64,000 nt of DNA from Terribium retamae (GCF_022347545.1 NZ_JAKREW010000017.1:1-64000); one strand, 5' to 3'; shown: positions 7,839 to 16,910, numbered from the stretch's first letter. Notes: a model not told the origin generated them from the letters alone. Translations and numbers: made by a program.

Positions 7839-8053
7839 GGGCCTCCGGGCGCAAAGGTCCTCCTGGTGCCCGGAGCATCCTCCCGGTGCCTTGGCCGTCC
7901 GGGTCTTCCCGGTCCGGGCGGCCGCTTTGGAAAAAGAAGCGGTAATCTGTTCTCTCTCACCCGGCCGCTGGGCGGCCGGGATATCGAAAGGCTGGCCGCC
8001 GTCACGGCGGCGATAGCCAGGTTACGGCTCTTGGGCAGTGGTTGGAGGAGATC
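7839..8053 (+). promoter_or_regulatory. stem-loop-rich spacer between smoE and smoF
   Basis: 215 bp with at least three GC-rich hairpins: CCGCTT/AAGCGG (7922-7942), a 9-bp stem CCCGGCCGC (7960-7968 with 7972-7980) and GCCGCC/GGCGGC (7995-8011). Such spacers after binding-protein genes often protect the upstream mRNA and lower downstream expression; that role here is inference. There is no T-run, so it is not a standard terminator. Confidence 0.6.
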
Positions 8054-8926
8054 ATGGCAACCAAACAGACCCGTACGCTTGCGCGTTTCATGGCCGCACC
8101 TTCGGTGCTGCTCCTGCTGATCTGGATGGCCGTGCCGCTGGCGGTCACGCTGTGGTTCTCCTTCCAGCAGTACAATCCGTTGAATCCGATCCGCGACCGT
8201 TTCGTCGGTTTTGCGAACTATGCGCTGTTCTTCAACAATCCTGCCTTCTCGACGGCCATCCTCAACACGCTGATCATCGTCGCTGCAGTGCTCGCCATCA
8301 CCATCATCGGCGGCATCCTGTTGGCTCTGCTGCTCGACCAGCCGATGTGGGGGCAGGGCTTCGTGCGTATCCTGGTCATTTCGCCCTTCTTCGTCATGCC
8401 GCCGGTGGCGGCGCTTGTGTGGAAGAACATGATCATGCATCCGGGCTACGGCGTCTTTGCCGACATAGCGCGGTTCTTCGGGGCGCAACCGATCGACTGG
8501 TTCGCGCAATATCCGCTGTTTTCGATCATCATCATCGTTGCCTGGCAGTGGCTGCCTTTCGCCACGCTTATCCTGCTCACCTCGCTGCAATCGCTGGACG
8601 GCGAGCAGAAGGAAGCGGCCGAAATGGACGGAGCCGGCTTCCTCGCCCGCTTTTGGTATCTGACGCTGCCGCATCTCTCGCGCGCCATTACCGTTGTGGT
8701 GCTGATCCAGACGATCTTCCTGCTTTCGGTCTATGCCGAGATCCTCGTCACCACCAATGGCGGGCCGGGCTATGCGTCCACCAACCTGCCGTTCCTCGTC
8801 TACCAGAAGGCCCTGCTCGAATACAAAATCGGCCAGGCGTCCGCCGGCGGCATCATCGCCGTCATCCTTGCCAACATCGTTGCCTTCTTCGCGATGCGCG
8901 CCGTCGGCAAGAACCTGGACAAGTAG
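8054..8926 (+). CDS. smoF: polyol ABC transporter, permease 1
   Basis: A 290-residue MalF-type inner-membrane permease with about six membrane helices and the coupling loop EAAEMDGAGFLARFW (near 195-210) that contacts the ATPase. The ATG at 8054 follows a GGAGGAG site and matches the usual N-terminus (MATKQTRTLARF). It forms the translocation channel with SmoG. The 3' end is 9 bp from smoG. Confidence 0.9.
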   Translation: MATKQTRTLARFMAAPSVLLLLIWMAVPLAVTLWFSFQQYNPLNPIRDRFVGFANYALFFNNPAFSTAILNTLIIVAAVLAITIIGGILLALLLDQPMWGQGFVRILVISPFFVMPPVAALVWKNMIMHPGYGVFADIARFFGAQPIDWFAQYPLFSIIIIVAWQWLPFATLILLTSLQSLDGEQKEAAEMDGAGFLARFWYLTLPHLSRAITVVVLIQTIFLLSVYAEILVTTNGGPGYASTNLPFLVYQKALLEYKIGQASAGGIIAVILANIVAFFAMRAVGKNLDK

Positions 8927-8935
8927 GAGGCAACA

Positions 8936-9760
8936 ATGGCACGCGCCGTCACCAACCGGCACAAGACGATCGCAACGATTGCGGCCTGGGCTGTCGCGCT
9001 CGTGATCTTCTTTCCGATCCTCTACACCATCATCACCTCCTTCAAGTCTGAGCAGGAGGCGATCCAGGGCTTCAGCCTGATCCCGTCGGGCACGCTGGAG
9101 AGCTATGCGGAAGTCCAGTCGCAATACAATTACTTCAAGCCGTTCATGAACTCGGTGATCCTCGCGCTGGGCTCGACATTGCTGGCCCTGGTCGTCGCGA
9201 TCCCGGCCGCCTGGTCGATGGCGTTCTCGCCCACCAAGCGCACCAAGGACGTGCTGATGTGGATGCTGTCCACCAAGATGATGCCGGCCGTGGCGGTGCT
9301 GTTTCCGATCTACCTGATCTTCCGCAATCTCGGCCTGCTCGACAGCCGCATCGGCATGACCGTGATGCTGATGCTGATCAACCTGCCGATCGTCATCTGG
9401 ATGCTCTACACCTATTTCCGCGAGATTCCCGGCGAAATCCTGGAAGCCGCGCGCATGGACGGCGCCACGCTGTGGGGCGAGATCCTCTATGTGCTGACGC
9501 CGATGGCGGTGCCGGGCATCGCCTCCACAATGCTGCTCAACATCATCCTGGCCTGGAACGAGGCGTTCTGGACCATCCGTCTCACCACCACCAACGCCGC
9601 TCCGCTCACCGCCTTCATCTCGTCCTTCTCAAGTCCGCAGGGACTGTTCTGGGCGAAGCTGTCGGCTGCGTCGACGCTGGCCATCGCGCCGATCCTGATC
9701 ATGGGATGGTTCAGCCAGAAGCAGCTGGTGCGCGGCCTGACCTTCGGCGCCGTGAAGTGA
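8936..9760 (+). CDS. smoG: polyol ABC transporter, permease 2
   Basis: A 274-residue MalG-type permease: six hydrophobic segments and the EAA loop EAARMDGATLWGEI (near 178-192) followed by VLTPMAVPG. The ATG at 8936 has a TAGGAGG site directly after the smoF stop. Partner of SmoF in the membrane; ATP drive comes from SmoK. Confidence 0.9.
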   Translation: MARAVTNRHKTIATIAAWAVALVIFFPILYTIITSFKSEQEAIQGFSLIPSGTLESYAEVQSQYNYFKPFMNSVILALGSTLLALVVAIPAAWSMAFSPTKRTKDVLMWMLSTKMMPAVAVLFPIYLIFRNLGLLDSRIGMTVMLMLINLPIVIWMLYTYFREIPGEILEAARMDGATLWGEILYVLTPMAVPGIASTMLLNIILAWNEAFWTIRLTTTNAAPLTAFISSFSSPQGLFWAKLSAASTLAIAPILIMGWFSQKQLVRGLTFGAVK

Positions 9761-9787
9761 TGGCCGGGAAGCATAAGGGAGGACAAA

Positions 9788-10786
9788 ATGGGTAAGATCG
9801 CTCTCAGGAATGTCTCCAAGTCCTTCGGGACGACGTCGATCATTCCCAACATCGACCTCGACATCGAGGACGGCGAGTTCGTCGTGTTCGTCGGGCCGTC
9901 CGGCTGCGGCAAGTCCACGCTGCTACGCCTCATCGCCGGGCTGGAGGACACCAGCGGCGGCACCATCTCCATCGATGGCCGCGACGTCACCAACGAGGCG
10001 CCGGCCAAGCGCAAGCTCGCCATGGTGTTCCAGTCCTATGCGCTCTACCCGCATATGACGGTGGCCAAGAACATCGCCTTCCCGCTCAAGATGGCCGGCG
10101 AAAGCCAGGAGGTCATCGACAAGAAGGTCGGTGATGCCGCCCGTGTACTGAACCTGACCAACTATCTCGACCGCCGCCCCGGCCAGCTTTCCGGCGGCCA
10201 ACGCCAGCGCGTCGCCATCGGCCGCGCCATCGTACGCCAACCCTCGGCCTTCCTGTTCGACGAACCGCTGTCGAACCTCGACGCGGCGCTGCGCGGCACC
10301 ATGCGCCTCGAGATCTCGGAGCTGCACAACCAACTGAAGACCACCATGATCTATGTCACCCACGACCAGGTCGAGGCGATGACCATGGCCGACAAGATCG
10401 TGGTGCTGAATGCCGGCAACATCGAACAGGTCGGTTCGCCACTGGATCTCTACCGCAGCCCGAAGAACCTGTTCGTCGCCGGCTTCATCGGCTCTCCGAA
10501 GATGAACTTCGTCAACGGCGCGGCTGCTGCCAAACACGATGCCGCCACCGTCGGTATCCGCCCCGAACATCTCAGGATCACCTCCAACAGCGGCGAATGG
10601 CGCGGCAAGGTCGGTGTCGCCGAACATCTTGGCGCCGACACCTTCCTGCATGTGCATACCGACGATGTCGGCACCATCAATGTGCGTGCCGACGGCGAGA
10701 TCGGCGTTCGCCATGGCGACATCGTCTACCTGACGCCGGACCCGGCAAAGCTGCATCGCTTCGATGCCGACGGAAAGGCGCTGTGA
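9788..10786 (+). CDS. smoK: polyol ABC transporter, ATPase
   Basis: A 332-residue MalK/UgpC-type ATPase. Walker [10 protein letters not shown] is at 36-44, signature LSGGQRQR near 134-141, Walker B FLFDEP near 154-159, H-loop in [11 protein letters not shown], and a C-terminal OB/TOBE domain (PEHLRIT onward). The ATG at 9788 follows GGGAGGA. It powers SmoFG and could be shared with other sugar transporters, as UgpC-type ATPases can be. The stop is 7 bp before the GTG start of the VOC gene. Confidence 0.9.
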   Translation: MGKIALRNVSKSFGTTSIIPNIDLDIEDGEFVVFVGPSGCGKSTLLRLIAGLEDTSGGTISIDGRDVTNEAPAKRKLAMVFQSYALYPHMTVAKNIAFPLKMAGESQEVIDKKVGDAARVLNLTNYLDRRPGQLSGGQRQRVAIGRAIVRQPSAFLFDEPLSNLDAALRGTMRLEISELHNQLKTTMIYVTHDQVEAMTMADKIVVLNAGNIEQVGSPLDLYRSPKNLFVAGFIGSPKMNFVNGAAAAKHDAATVGIRPEHLRITSNSGEWRGKVGVAEHLGADTFLHVHTDDVGTINVRADGEIGVRHGDIVYLTPDPAKLHRFDADGKAL

Positions 10787-10793
10787 GGCGGCG

Positions 10794-11183
10794 GTGCGCT
10801 TCGTCAACCCGATCATCTTCGTCAGGAACGTTGGCGTTGCGACGGCTTTCTATCGCGACCTGCTTGGCCTGACGGTCAAGTCCGACCACGGCACGATCGT
10901 CATCTTCGAGCAGCGTTTCGCCATCCACGAGGCGACGGCGCTGATCGAAACCGTGTGGGGAGCGGCGGCTCCTCCAAGATCTGAACCGCTGGGGCAGCGG
11001 AACCTGCTGCTCTACTTCGAGGACGAGGACATCGACGCCTGCTTCGCGCGGCTGAGCGGCAAGGTGGAGCTCATCCATCCGATCACCGAGCAGGCGTGGG
11101 GGCAGCGCGTGTTCCGGTTCTACGATCCCGATCGCCACGCGGTCGAGATCGGCGAGCCGCTAGCTGAGGACAAGGACCCATGA
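10794..11183 (+). CDS. VOC-family (glyoxalase-like) protein
   Basis: A 129-residue protein with one pair of beta-alpha-beta-beta-beta motifs: FVNPIIFVRNVGVATAFYRDLLGL at the start and FRFYDPDRHAVEIGEPL at the end, typical of glyoxalase/bleomycin-resistance/dioxygenase proteins. Metal ligands of this fold usually include an N-terminal His and a C-terminal Glu; the C-terminal VEIGE is present, the N-terminal ligand is unclear. The start is assigned to GTG 10794 just after the smoK stop, with GAGGCGG before it; an ATG at 10764 would overlap smoK by 23 bases. It lies inside the polyol operon; its role there is unknown. Confidence 0.75.
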   Translation: MRFVNPIIFVRNVGVATAFYRDLLGLTVKSDHGTIVIFEQRFAIHEATALIETVWGAAAPPRSEPLGQRNLLLYFEDEDIDACFARLSGKVELIHPITEQAWGQRVFRFYDPDRHAVEIGEPLAEDKDP

Positions 11184-11214
11184 CGACCGTGACTTTCCCA
11201 ACAGGTGCCGCCCG

Positions 11215-11988
11215 ATGAAGCGTCTCGAAGGCAAATCCGCCATCGTAACCGGGTCGGCGCGCGGCATCGGCCGCGCCTTCGCCGAAGCCTATGCGCGCGA
11301 AGGGGCAACAGTGGCAATCGCTGACATCAACCAGCAGGCAGCCGAAAAGACGGCAGCCGAAATCGGGCCGGCAGCCTATGCTGTGCGGCTCGACGTCACC
11401 GACCAGACCTCGATCGATGCCGCGGTTGCCGCGGTGGAGAAGAGGGCAGGCGGGCTCGACATCCTCATCAACAATGCCGCTTTGTTCGATGCCGCGCCGA
11501 TCGTCGAGATCAGCCGCGCCAGCTACGACCGGCTGTTCACGGTCAATGTCGCCGGCACGCTGTTCATGCTGCAGGCGGCGGCAAAATCGATGATCGCCAG
11601 GGGCAAAGGCGGCAGGATCATCAACATGGCCAGTCAGGCCGGTCGCCGCGGCGAGGCGCTTGTCGCGGTCTATTGCGCCACCAAGGCGGCGGTCATTTCG
11701 CTGACCCAGTCGGCTGGGCTCGATCTCATCAAGCACCGCATCAACGTCAATGCGATCGCGCCGGGCGTGGTCGATGGCGAGCACTGGGATCATGTCGATT
11801 CCCTGTTCGCCAGATACGAGAACCGGCCGCTCGGCGAGAAGAAGAAGCTGGTCGGCGAGGGCGTGCCCTTTGGGCGCATGGGCCGCGCAGAAGACTTGAC
11901 CGGCATGGCGGTATTCCTGGCCAGCAGCGAAGCCGAATACATCGTCGCCCAGACCTACAACGTCGATGGCGGCCAGTGGATGAGTTGA
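11215..11988 (+). CDS. smoS: sorbitol (L-iditol 2-) dehydrogenase, SDR family
   Basis: A 257-residue classical short-chain dehydrogenase: NAD site TGSARGIGR (12-20), NNA at 86-88, catalytic Ser140, Tyr153 and Lys157 (YCATK), and C-terminal NVDGGQWMS. SmoS proteins oxidise D-glucitol to fructose and also galactitol to tagatose using NAD. The position between smoK and mtlK is the known smo order. It is 31 bp after the VOC gene and followed by a repeat element before mtlK. Confidence 0.88.
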   Translation: MKRLEGKSAIVTGSARGIGRAFAEAYAREGATVAIADINQQAAEKTAAEIGPAAYAVRLDVTDQTSIDAAVAAVEKRAGGLDILINNAALFDAAPIVEISRASYDRLFTVNVAGTLFMLQAAAKSMIARGKGGRIINMASQAGRRGEALVAVYCATKAAVISLTQSAGLDLIKHRINVNAIAPGVVDGEHWDHVDSLFARYENRPLGEKKKLVGEGVPFGRMGRAEDLTGMAVFLASSEAEYIVAQTYNVDGGQWMS

Positions 11989-11997
11989 AGACAGCGA

Positions 11998-12123
11998 TCC
12001 TCTCCCCGTTCACGGGGAGAGGATGCCGGCAGGCAGGTGAGGGGCTGCGCCGTCCTGGCAAAAGGTGGCACCGCCCCTCATCCGACCCTTCGGGCCACCT
12101 TCTCCCCGTGAACGGGGAGAAGG
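11998..12123. repeat. palindromic repeat pair, copy 3
   Basis: The same two hairpin modules as at 2371-2544 and 6182-6425 but in swapped order: CTCTCCCCGT hairpin (12000-12021) followed by TTCTCCCCGT hairpin (12100-12121), with GTGAGGGG and CCCCTCAT between them. It sits within the operon, between smoS and mtlK. The open frame of mtlK extends through it, but that is incidental. Confidence 0.8.
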
Positions 12124-12151
12124 AAACGGCCTCTACAAAAGGCGTTTTGAC

Positions 12152-13630
12152 ATGACGACCAAACTCTCGCTCGCCAATCTCGACAAGCTGCCCGCGAAAG
12201 TGGCCGCCCCCGGCTACAAGCGCGAAAGCCTCAAGGCCGGCATCCTGCATTTCGGCGTCGGCAACTTCCATCGCGCCCACCAGGCCGTCTATCTCGACGA
12301 CCTTTTCAACACGGGCGGGGGGCATGACTGGGCGCTTGTCGGCGCCGGGGTGTTCGAGGGCGAGAAGGCTGGCCGCGCCAAGCTGGCCGAACAGGACTGG
12401 TTGACCACCGTCGTCGAGCAGGACGAAGGCCATATGGTCGCCCGGGTGACGGGTGCGATGATCGATTTTCTGGTGCCGGGCGAGACGGAGGCGATCATCG
12501 ACAGGCTGGCCGATCCGGCGATCCGTATTGTCTCGCTGACCATCACCGAAGGCGGCTATTTCATCGACCCGGCCTCGGGCTACTTCAACCCGGAACATCC
12601 CGACATCATCGCCGACGCCAACGATCCCGACCACCCGAAGACGGTGTTCGGCCTGATCCTCGCCGGGCTGGTGCGGCGGCGTGATGCGCGCGTCCAGCCG
12701 TTCACGGTGATGTCCTGTGACAACATCCCCCATAATGGCCGCGTCACCTCGGACGGCGTCATCGGCCTTGCCCGCCTGTTCGACCGCGATCTCGCCGAAT
12801 GGGTCGCCGGCAATGTCGCCTTCCCGAACGGCATGGTCGACCGCATCACACCGGCCACCACCGACCGCGAGCGCAACATATTGGCCGCCGATTTCGGCGT
12901 CGACGACAACTGGCCGGTGTTCTGCGAACCGTTCCGGCAATGGGTGCTGGAGGACAATTTCACGGCCGGCCGGCCTGCGCTGGAGAAGGTCGGCGTGCAG
13001 TTCGTGCCGGATGTCTCGCCCTATGAGCTGATGAAGATCCGCATCCTCAATGGCGGCCATGCCACCATCGCTTATCCGGCCGGGCTGATGGACATCCATT
13101 TCGTCCATGAGGCGATGCAGGAGCCGCTGGTGCGCGGCTTCCTCGCCAAGCTCGAGCATGACGAGATCATTCCGACCGTGCCGCCGGTTCCGGATACCGA
13201 CCTCGAAGACTATTACCAGCTGATCGAGCGCCGCTTTTCAAACCCCAAGATCGGCGACACGGTGCGCCGGCTTTGTCTCGACGGTTCCAACCGTCAGCCG
13301 AAATTCATCATTCCCACGATCGCTGCCCGCCTGAAGGCCGGTGCTGGCGTTGCGGGTCTGGCGCTCGAATCCGCCTTCTGGTGCCGCTACTGCTTCGGCA
13401 CCACCGATTCCGGCTCTGTCATCGAACCCAACGATCCTAGCTGGGAACGCATGCAGGCGACCGCGCGTGCCGCCAAGGCAGACCCCTCGGCCTGGCTTGC
13501 CATGGAAGATATCTATGGCGAGGTCGGGCGCTCGCCAGCTTTTGTCGAGGCCTTCTCCCATGCACTGAAGACGGTCTGGGACGTTGGCGCGCGCGAGACG
13601 CTGACACGTTATCTGGCGGGGAAGCTCTGA
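12152..13630 (+). CDS. mtlK: mannitol 2-dehydrogenase, long-chain family
   Basis: A 492-residue polyol-specific long-chain dehydrogenase. It shows the N-terminal FGVGNFHRAHQAVYLD nucleotide-binding segment and the active-site motif K-x4-N-x2-H in KIRILNGGHA. MtlK oxidises mannitol to fructose (and D-arabitol to D-xylulose) with NAD. The ATG at 12152 is chosen over upstream in-frame starts because those lie in the palindromic repeat; AAAGGCG precedes it. It acts on the polyols imported by SmoEFGK; fructose would then need phosphorylation. Confidence 0.9.
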   Translation: MTTKLSLANLDKLPAKVAAPGYKRESLKAGILHFGVGNFHRAHQAVYLDDLFNTGGGHDWALVGAGVFEGEKAGRAKLAEQDWLTTVVEQDEGHMVARVTGAMIDFLVPGETEAIIDRLADPAIRIVSLTITEGGYFIDPASGYFNPEHPDIIADANDPDHPKTVFGLILAGLVRRRDARVQPFTVMSCDNIPHNGRVTSDGVIGLARLFDRDLAEWVAGNVAFPNGMVDRITPATTDRERNILAADFGVDDNWPVFCEPFRQWVLEDNFTAGRPALEKVGVQFVPDVSPYELMKIRILNGGHATIAYPAGLMDIHFVHEAMQEPLVRGFLAKLEHDEIIPTVPPVPDTDLEDYYQLIERRFSNPKIGDTVRRLCLDGSNRQPKFIIPTIAARLKAGAGVAGLALESAFWCRYCFGTTDSGSVIEPNDPSWERMQATARAAKADPSAWLAMEDIYGEVGRSPAFVEAFSHALKTVWDVGARETLTRYLAGKL

Positions 13631-13785
13631 ACCAGTCATCCATCTGGTCGAGGCGGTAGCGCCGGGCAAAACGCGCATATAGAGTGCGCACCATGCTGCG
13701 TGCCGATACCCGACTTCTACCTCTGTTGCTTCAGTCCGGATGGGCTTGGGGAACGAGCATCCTAAAGCTCGCAGATGGCGCAAGT

Positions 13786-13945
13786 GCCCCCTCTCCGTCT
13801 CGGGCTTTGCCCGAGCCACCTCTCCCCCGCTTTGCGGGGGCGAGGAACCGCTGTTGCGATGCCGGCGCTTTTCCAGCTTGGGTTCCTCGCCCCCATGGAA
13901 TGGGGGAGAGGTGGATCACCCATAGGGCGAGACGGAGAGGGGGGC
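13786..13945. repeat. 160-bp nested inverted-repeat element
   Basis: Outer arms of 16-17 bp (GCCCCCTCTCCGTCTC at 13786-13801 against 13929-13945, one indel) enclose two hairpins, CCACCTCTCCCCC...GGGGGCGAGGAAC and GTTCCTCGCCCCC...GGGGGAGAGGTGG (13816-13848 and 13882-13914), which are also complementary to each other. It lies in the 367-bp gap between mtlK and the kinase gene. No gene is seen in that gap; the other 200 bp look featureless. Confidence 0.85.
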
Positions 13946-13997
13946 TGGTGCGCGCCGGCGCATCGCTCCTGACGGCTAACCGGGCGCAGCCATACTG

Positions 13998-15563
13998 ATG
14001 GCGCCAGTGCTCGCCGCCATCGATATCGGCACTGGCAGCGCGCGCGCCGGCCTGTTCGATCCCTCTGGCCGCCTGCTTGCCCGCGCCGAGCGGCCGATCG
14101 CCATGAACCAGGCGGGCCCCGGTCATTACGAGCAGGATTCGGAAAACATCTGGGTGGCCGCCTGCGAGGCCATGCGGGCTGCGCGGCAGTCCGCCGCCGT
14201 GGCGGAGGAAGACGTCGTTGGCATCTCCTTCGATGCGACCTGTTCCACAGTGTTCCGCGGCCACAATGGCGAACAGGTCGGCGTTGCCAAGCAAGGCGGT
14301 GAGCGCTGGGACACCATCGTCTGGATGGACCATCGCGCCTTGGCCGAGGCCGACGAATGCACGGCCACCGGTCATCGTGTTCTCGGTCATGTCGGCGGCG
14401 TCATGTCGCCGGAGATGGCGACGCCGAAGCTGATGTGGGTGAAGCGACATCTGCCGGATGCCTGGGCGCGCACCGGCCAGCTTTTCGACCTTGCTGATTT
14501 CCTCACCTTCAAGGCGAGCGGATCGCTCGCCCGCTCGCAGTGCACGCTCACCGCCAAATGGACTTTCCTCGCGCATGAGGAAACCGGCTGGCAGCCGGAT
14601 TTCTTCGAAGCCGTGGGCCTCGCCGACATCTTCGAACACGGGTCCCTGCCGGACCGCGCCAGCGCGGTGGGCAGCGATCTGGGGCCGTTGACGGAAGAAG
14701 CCGCAGCTGCGCTCGGCCTCTCTACGAACTGCCGCGTCGGTGCCGGCCTCATCGATGCCTTCGCCGGTGCGCTCGGCGTCATCGGTGGCCTTGGCGACAT
14801 CGACCGGCATCTGGCGCTGATTGCCGGCACCTCGAGCTGCGTCATGGCGATGTCGGCCGAGCCCTGCGGTTTTGCCGGTGTCTGGGGCCCTTATTTCGGC
14901 GCCGCGCTGCCGGGTCTCTGGCTGAGTGAAGGCGGGCAGTCAGCCACCGGCGCGCTGCTCGACCACATCATCCGCTGGCATGGCGGCGAACCCGACGCAG
15001 CGACCCACAAGCGGATCGTCGAACGTGTCATGGCGCTGCGTGCAGAAGAGGGGCTGGATCTTGCTTCGCGGCTGCATGTCCTGCCGGATTTCCACGGCAA
15101 CCGTTCGCCGCTGGCGGACCCGCACGCGCTGGGCGTCATCAGCGGGCTGACGCTGGACTCCTCCTTCGACAGTTTGGCCCGGCTCTACTGGCGCACTGCC
15201 GTCGCCATCGCGCTCGGTGTGCGCCATGTGCTCGAAGCGCTGAATGCCAACGGCTATGTCATCGACACGTTGCATGTCACCGGCGGCCACACCCGGAACC
15301 CGCTGCTGATGGAGCTCTACGCCGACGCCACCGGCTGCGCGGTGCAGGAATCCGAAAGCGGCGATGCCGTGCTGCTCGGCACAGCGATGTCGGCTGCGGC
15401 AGCGGCCGGGCTTTATCCAAGCCTTGCCGAGGCCTGTGCTGCCATGCGCCAGCCGGGACGGGAGCGGCGGCCGAACCCAGCGGCACGCAGCCGTTTCGAC
15501 CGCGATTACCGCGTGTTCCTGGAAATGCACCGTCAGCGCCAGGCGCTGGACGCGCTGATCTGA
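13998..15563 (+). CDS. FGGY-family carbohydrate kinase
   Basis: A 521-residue sugar kinase with the phosphate-binding start AIDIGTGSARAGLFD (about 7-21), the dual FGGY N- and C-terminal domains, a catalytic-base region IVWMDHRA (about 112-119) and the C-terminal signature TGGHTRNPLLMELYAD. It resembles the ribulokinase / YpCarbK-like branch more than glycerol kinase. In this operon it would phosphorylate a ketose made by SmoS/MtlK such as ribulose, xylulose or fructose; which one cannot be told by eye. It follows mtlK on the same strand but 367 bp away across an inverted repeat, so it may have partly separate expression. No strong ribosome binding site is visible before ATG 13998. Confidence 0.85.
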   Translation: MAPVLAAIDIGTGSARAGLFDPSGRLLARAERPIAMNQAGPGHYEQDSENIWVAACEAMRAARQSAAVAEEDVVGISFDATCSTVFRGHNGEQVGVAKQGGERWDTIVWMDHRALAEADECTATGHRVLGHVGGVMSPEMATPKLMWVKRHLPDAWARTGQLFDLADFLTFKASGSLARSQCTLTAKWTFLAHEETGWQPDFFEAVGLADIFEHGSLPDRASAVGSDLGPLTEEAAAALGLSTNCRVGAGLIDAFAGALGVIGGLGDIDRHLALIAGTSSCVMAMSAEPCGFAGVWGPYFGAALPGLWLSEGGQSATGALLDHIIRWHGGEPDAATHKRIVERVMALRAEEGLDLASRLHVLPDFHGNRSPLADPHALGVISGLTLDSSFDSLARLYWRTAVAIALGVRHVLEALNANGYVIDTLHVTGGHTRNPLLMELYADATGCAVQESESGDAVLLGTAMSAAAAAGLYPSLAEACAAMRQPGRERRPNPAARSRFDRDYRVFLEMHRQRQALDALI

Positions 15564-15587
15564 GGCGGGAAGGGACGACGCAATCAG

Positions 15588-16274
15588 TCAGGTTTTCGGG
15601 GCGAGGCCATCGAGCAGGAAGTCGAGGCCCTTCCTGAAGACACCGTCCCAGTCGCTGTCGAGCAGGAGACGCGTGCTTTCGATTGTGGGGTAGTGTGCGC
15701 TGAGACGCGTAAGGGCCTGCTGCGCAGCGGCGAGGTCGTCGATCGAACGGTCGAAGCTCGCCCGCGTGATGGTGGCCCCCATCACATAGTTCCAGAGCGA
15801 CCAGATCGCCACGTTCATGTTCGCTTCGATAACTCCGGCCTTGGACAAGGTCCTGCTCAACAGTTCCAGGCGATTGAGGATGTTCGGGCCGAGCGTCCGG
15901 CGCGGCAAAAGCGATGCCGACCAGGGATGGCGCAACATGCTGGCGCGCCAGTCCTCCAGCATGTGGACCACGTCTGCGCGCCAGTCCAGGGCCTCACCCC
16001 TTGGCGCCGGCTCGCGAAATGCGAGCACCGCGTCGAGCGCCAGATCGAAGACGCGTTCCTTGTTGTCGACATGCCAATACAGGCTCATGACGCCTGAGCC
16101 GAGACGATCGGCCAGCCGGCGCATCGTCAATCCGTCGACGCCATGCGTATCCAGCAGATCCACCGCGGTCGCGATGATGCGTTCCAGCGAGAGAGGCGGT
16201 TCACTGCGCAGTTGAGGCGTGGATTCTGCTTGTTGGGATCGTTTCTTTCGGGCGCCGCTGCGTTTGCCTGCCAT
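15588..16274 (-). CDS. TetR/AcrR-family repressor
   Basis: A 228-residue TetR-type protein. The helix-turn-helix is near residues 45-67 (GLTMRRLADRLGSGVMSLYWHV), after a basic lead. The long C-terminal domain resembles the class with the tetracycline-repressor-like all-alpha ligand domain. It is convergent with the FGGY kinase and divergent from a RidA-family gene; a strong palindrome in the shared gap (16341-16389) is the likely operator, so it probably represses itself and the RidA gene. The ligand is unknown. ATG 16274 begins MAGKRSGARKK. Confidence 0.88.
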   Translation of the reverse strand: MAGKRSGARKKRSQQAESTPQLRSEPPLSLERIIATAVDLLDTHGVDGLTMRRLADRLGSGVMSLYWHVDNKERVFDLALDAVLAFREPAPRGEALDWRADVVHMLEDWRASMLRHPWSASLLPRRTLGPNILNRLELLSRTLSKAGVIEANMNVAIWSLWNYVMGATITRASFDRSIDDLAAAQQALTRLSAHYPTIESTRLLLDSDWDGVFRKGLDFLLDGLAPKT

Positions 16275-16340
16275 TCATTTCCCTCTCCGGTAAGCGTTCC
16301 GATTTTGGCAGGCGACGTCAGCAATGTCGATGCCGGACGC

Positions 16341-16389
16341 TTGACTCGTACAACGTACTACACCATGAATCGTATGGTGTACGAGTCAA
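16341..16389. promoter_or_regulatory. nested palindromic operator of the TetR/RidA pair
   Basis: Outer arms TTGACTCGTAC (16341-16351) and GTACGAGTCAA (16379-16389) are perfect 11-bp complements; inside, TACACCAT (16359-16366) and ATGGTGTA (16374-16381) form a second perfect palindrome with a 7-bp spacer. The outer arms carry TTGACT on both strands, so they may also be the two divergent -35 boxes. Assignment to the TetR protein is by position. Confidence 0.75.
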
Positions 16390-16472
16390 TCGCATCGGTG
16401 TCGGGCTGGACCGGTCGAACTGGATGCGAAGGGTCGTCGCTCAAACGTCTTCTTATCGAAGGGCTAATCCTC

Positions 16473-16910
16473 ATGACCATGGCAGCTTCCACTGCGGCGA
16501 ATGCGAATGATCTCAAGCTGACCATCGTCAATCCAAAAAACCTCTACGACCCGTCGCCGAATGGCTATAGCACGGCGGTGATCACGCCGCCGGGAGTACG
16601 GGTGGGCTACATTTCCGGGCAGGGCGGCCAGGACAATACGGGAGGGTTGTCCCCTGACTTCGCTGCGCAAGTGAAGCAGGCCTATGCAAATCTGCGGGCT
16701 GCCCTCGAAGGAATCGGCGCCAGGCCGGATCAGGTCGCCAAGCTCACAGTCTTCGTGGTCGATCACGACATGTCGAAGCTCGGGGTGTTGACGCAGAACG
16801 TGAAGGAGATGTTCGGCGATGCACTACCGGCTCAGACCCTGGTTCCGGTCCACAAGCTTGCAATCGATCCGATGCTCTTCGAGGTCGAAGCCGTCGTCAT
16901 TCTGGAATAA
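16473..16910 (+). CDS. RidA/YjgF-family protein
   Basis: A 145-residue member of the RidA (YjgF/YER057c/UK114) family: VGYISGQGG near 45, VKQAYANLRAALEGIGARPDQVAKLTV in the middle, and the C-terminal FEVEAVVILE. RidA proteins hydrolyse reactive enamine/imine intermediates; the catalytic Arg of RidA proper (usually near 105) is not obvious here, so the activity may differ. Start at ATG 16473; with a non-ATG start twelve codons upstream the N-terminus would read like a signal peptide (LKRLLIEGLILM...AANA), so export is possible. Divergent from a TetR gene and probably controlled by it. Confidence 0.78.
   Translation: MTMAASTAANANDLKLTIVNPKNLYDPSPNGYSTAVITPPGVRVGYISGQGGQDNTGGLSPDFAAQVKQAYANLRAALEGIGARPDQVAKLTVFVVDHDMSKLGVLTQNVKEMFGDALPAQTLVPVHKLAIDPMLFEVEAVVILE

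Noticed and set aside
7826-9124. 432-codon minus-strand frame opposite smoE/smoF
   Set aside because: Rich in Arg/Asp/Glu/His as expected for the antisense of GC-rich coding DNA; the plus-strand permease is unmistakable.
12065-12151. 29-residue N-terminal extension of MtlK
   Set aside because: Encoded by the palindromic repeat; the family N-terminus starts at 12152.
11747-13159. 470-codon minus-strand frame opposite mtlK
   Set aside because: Passes through the palindromic repeat and overlaps MtlK; no family look.
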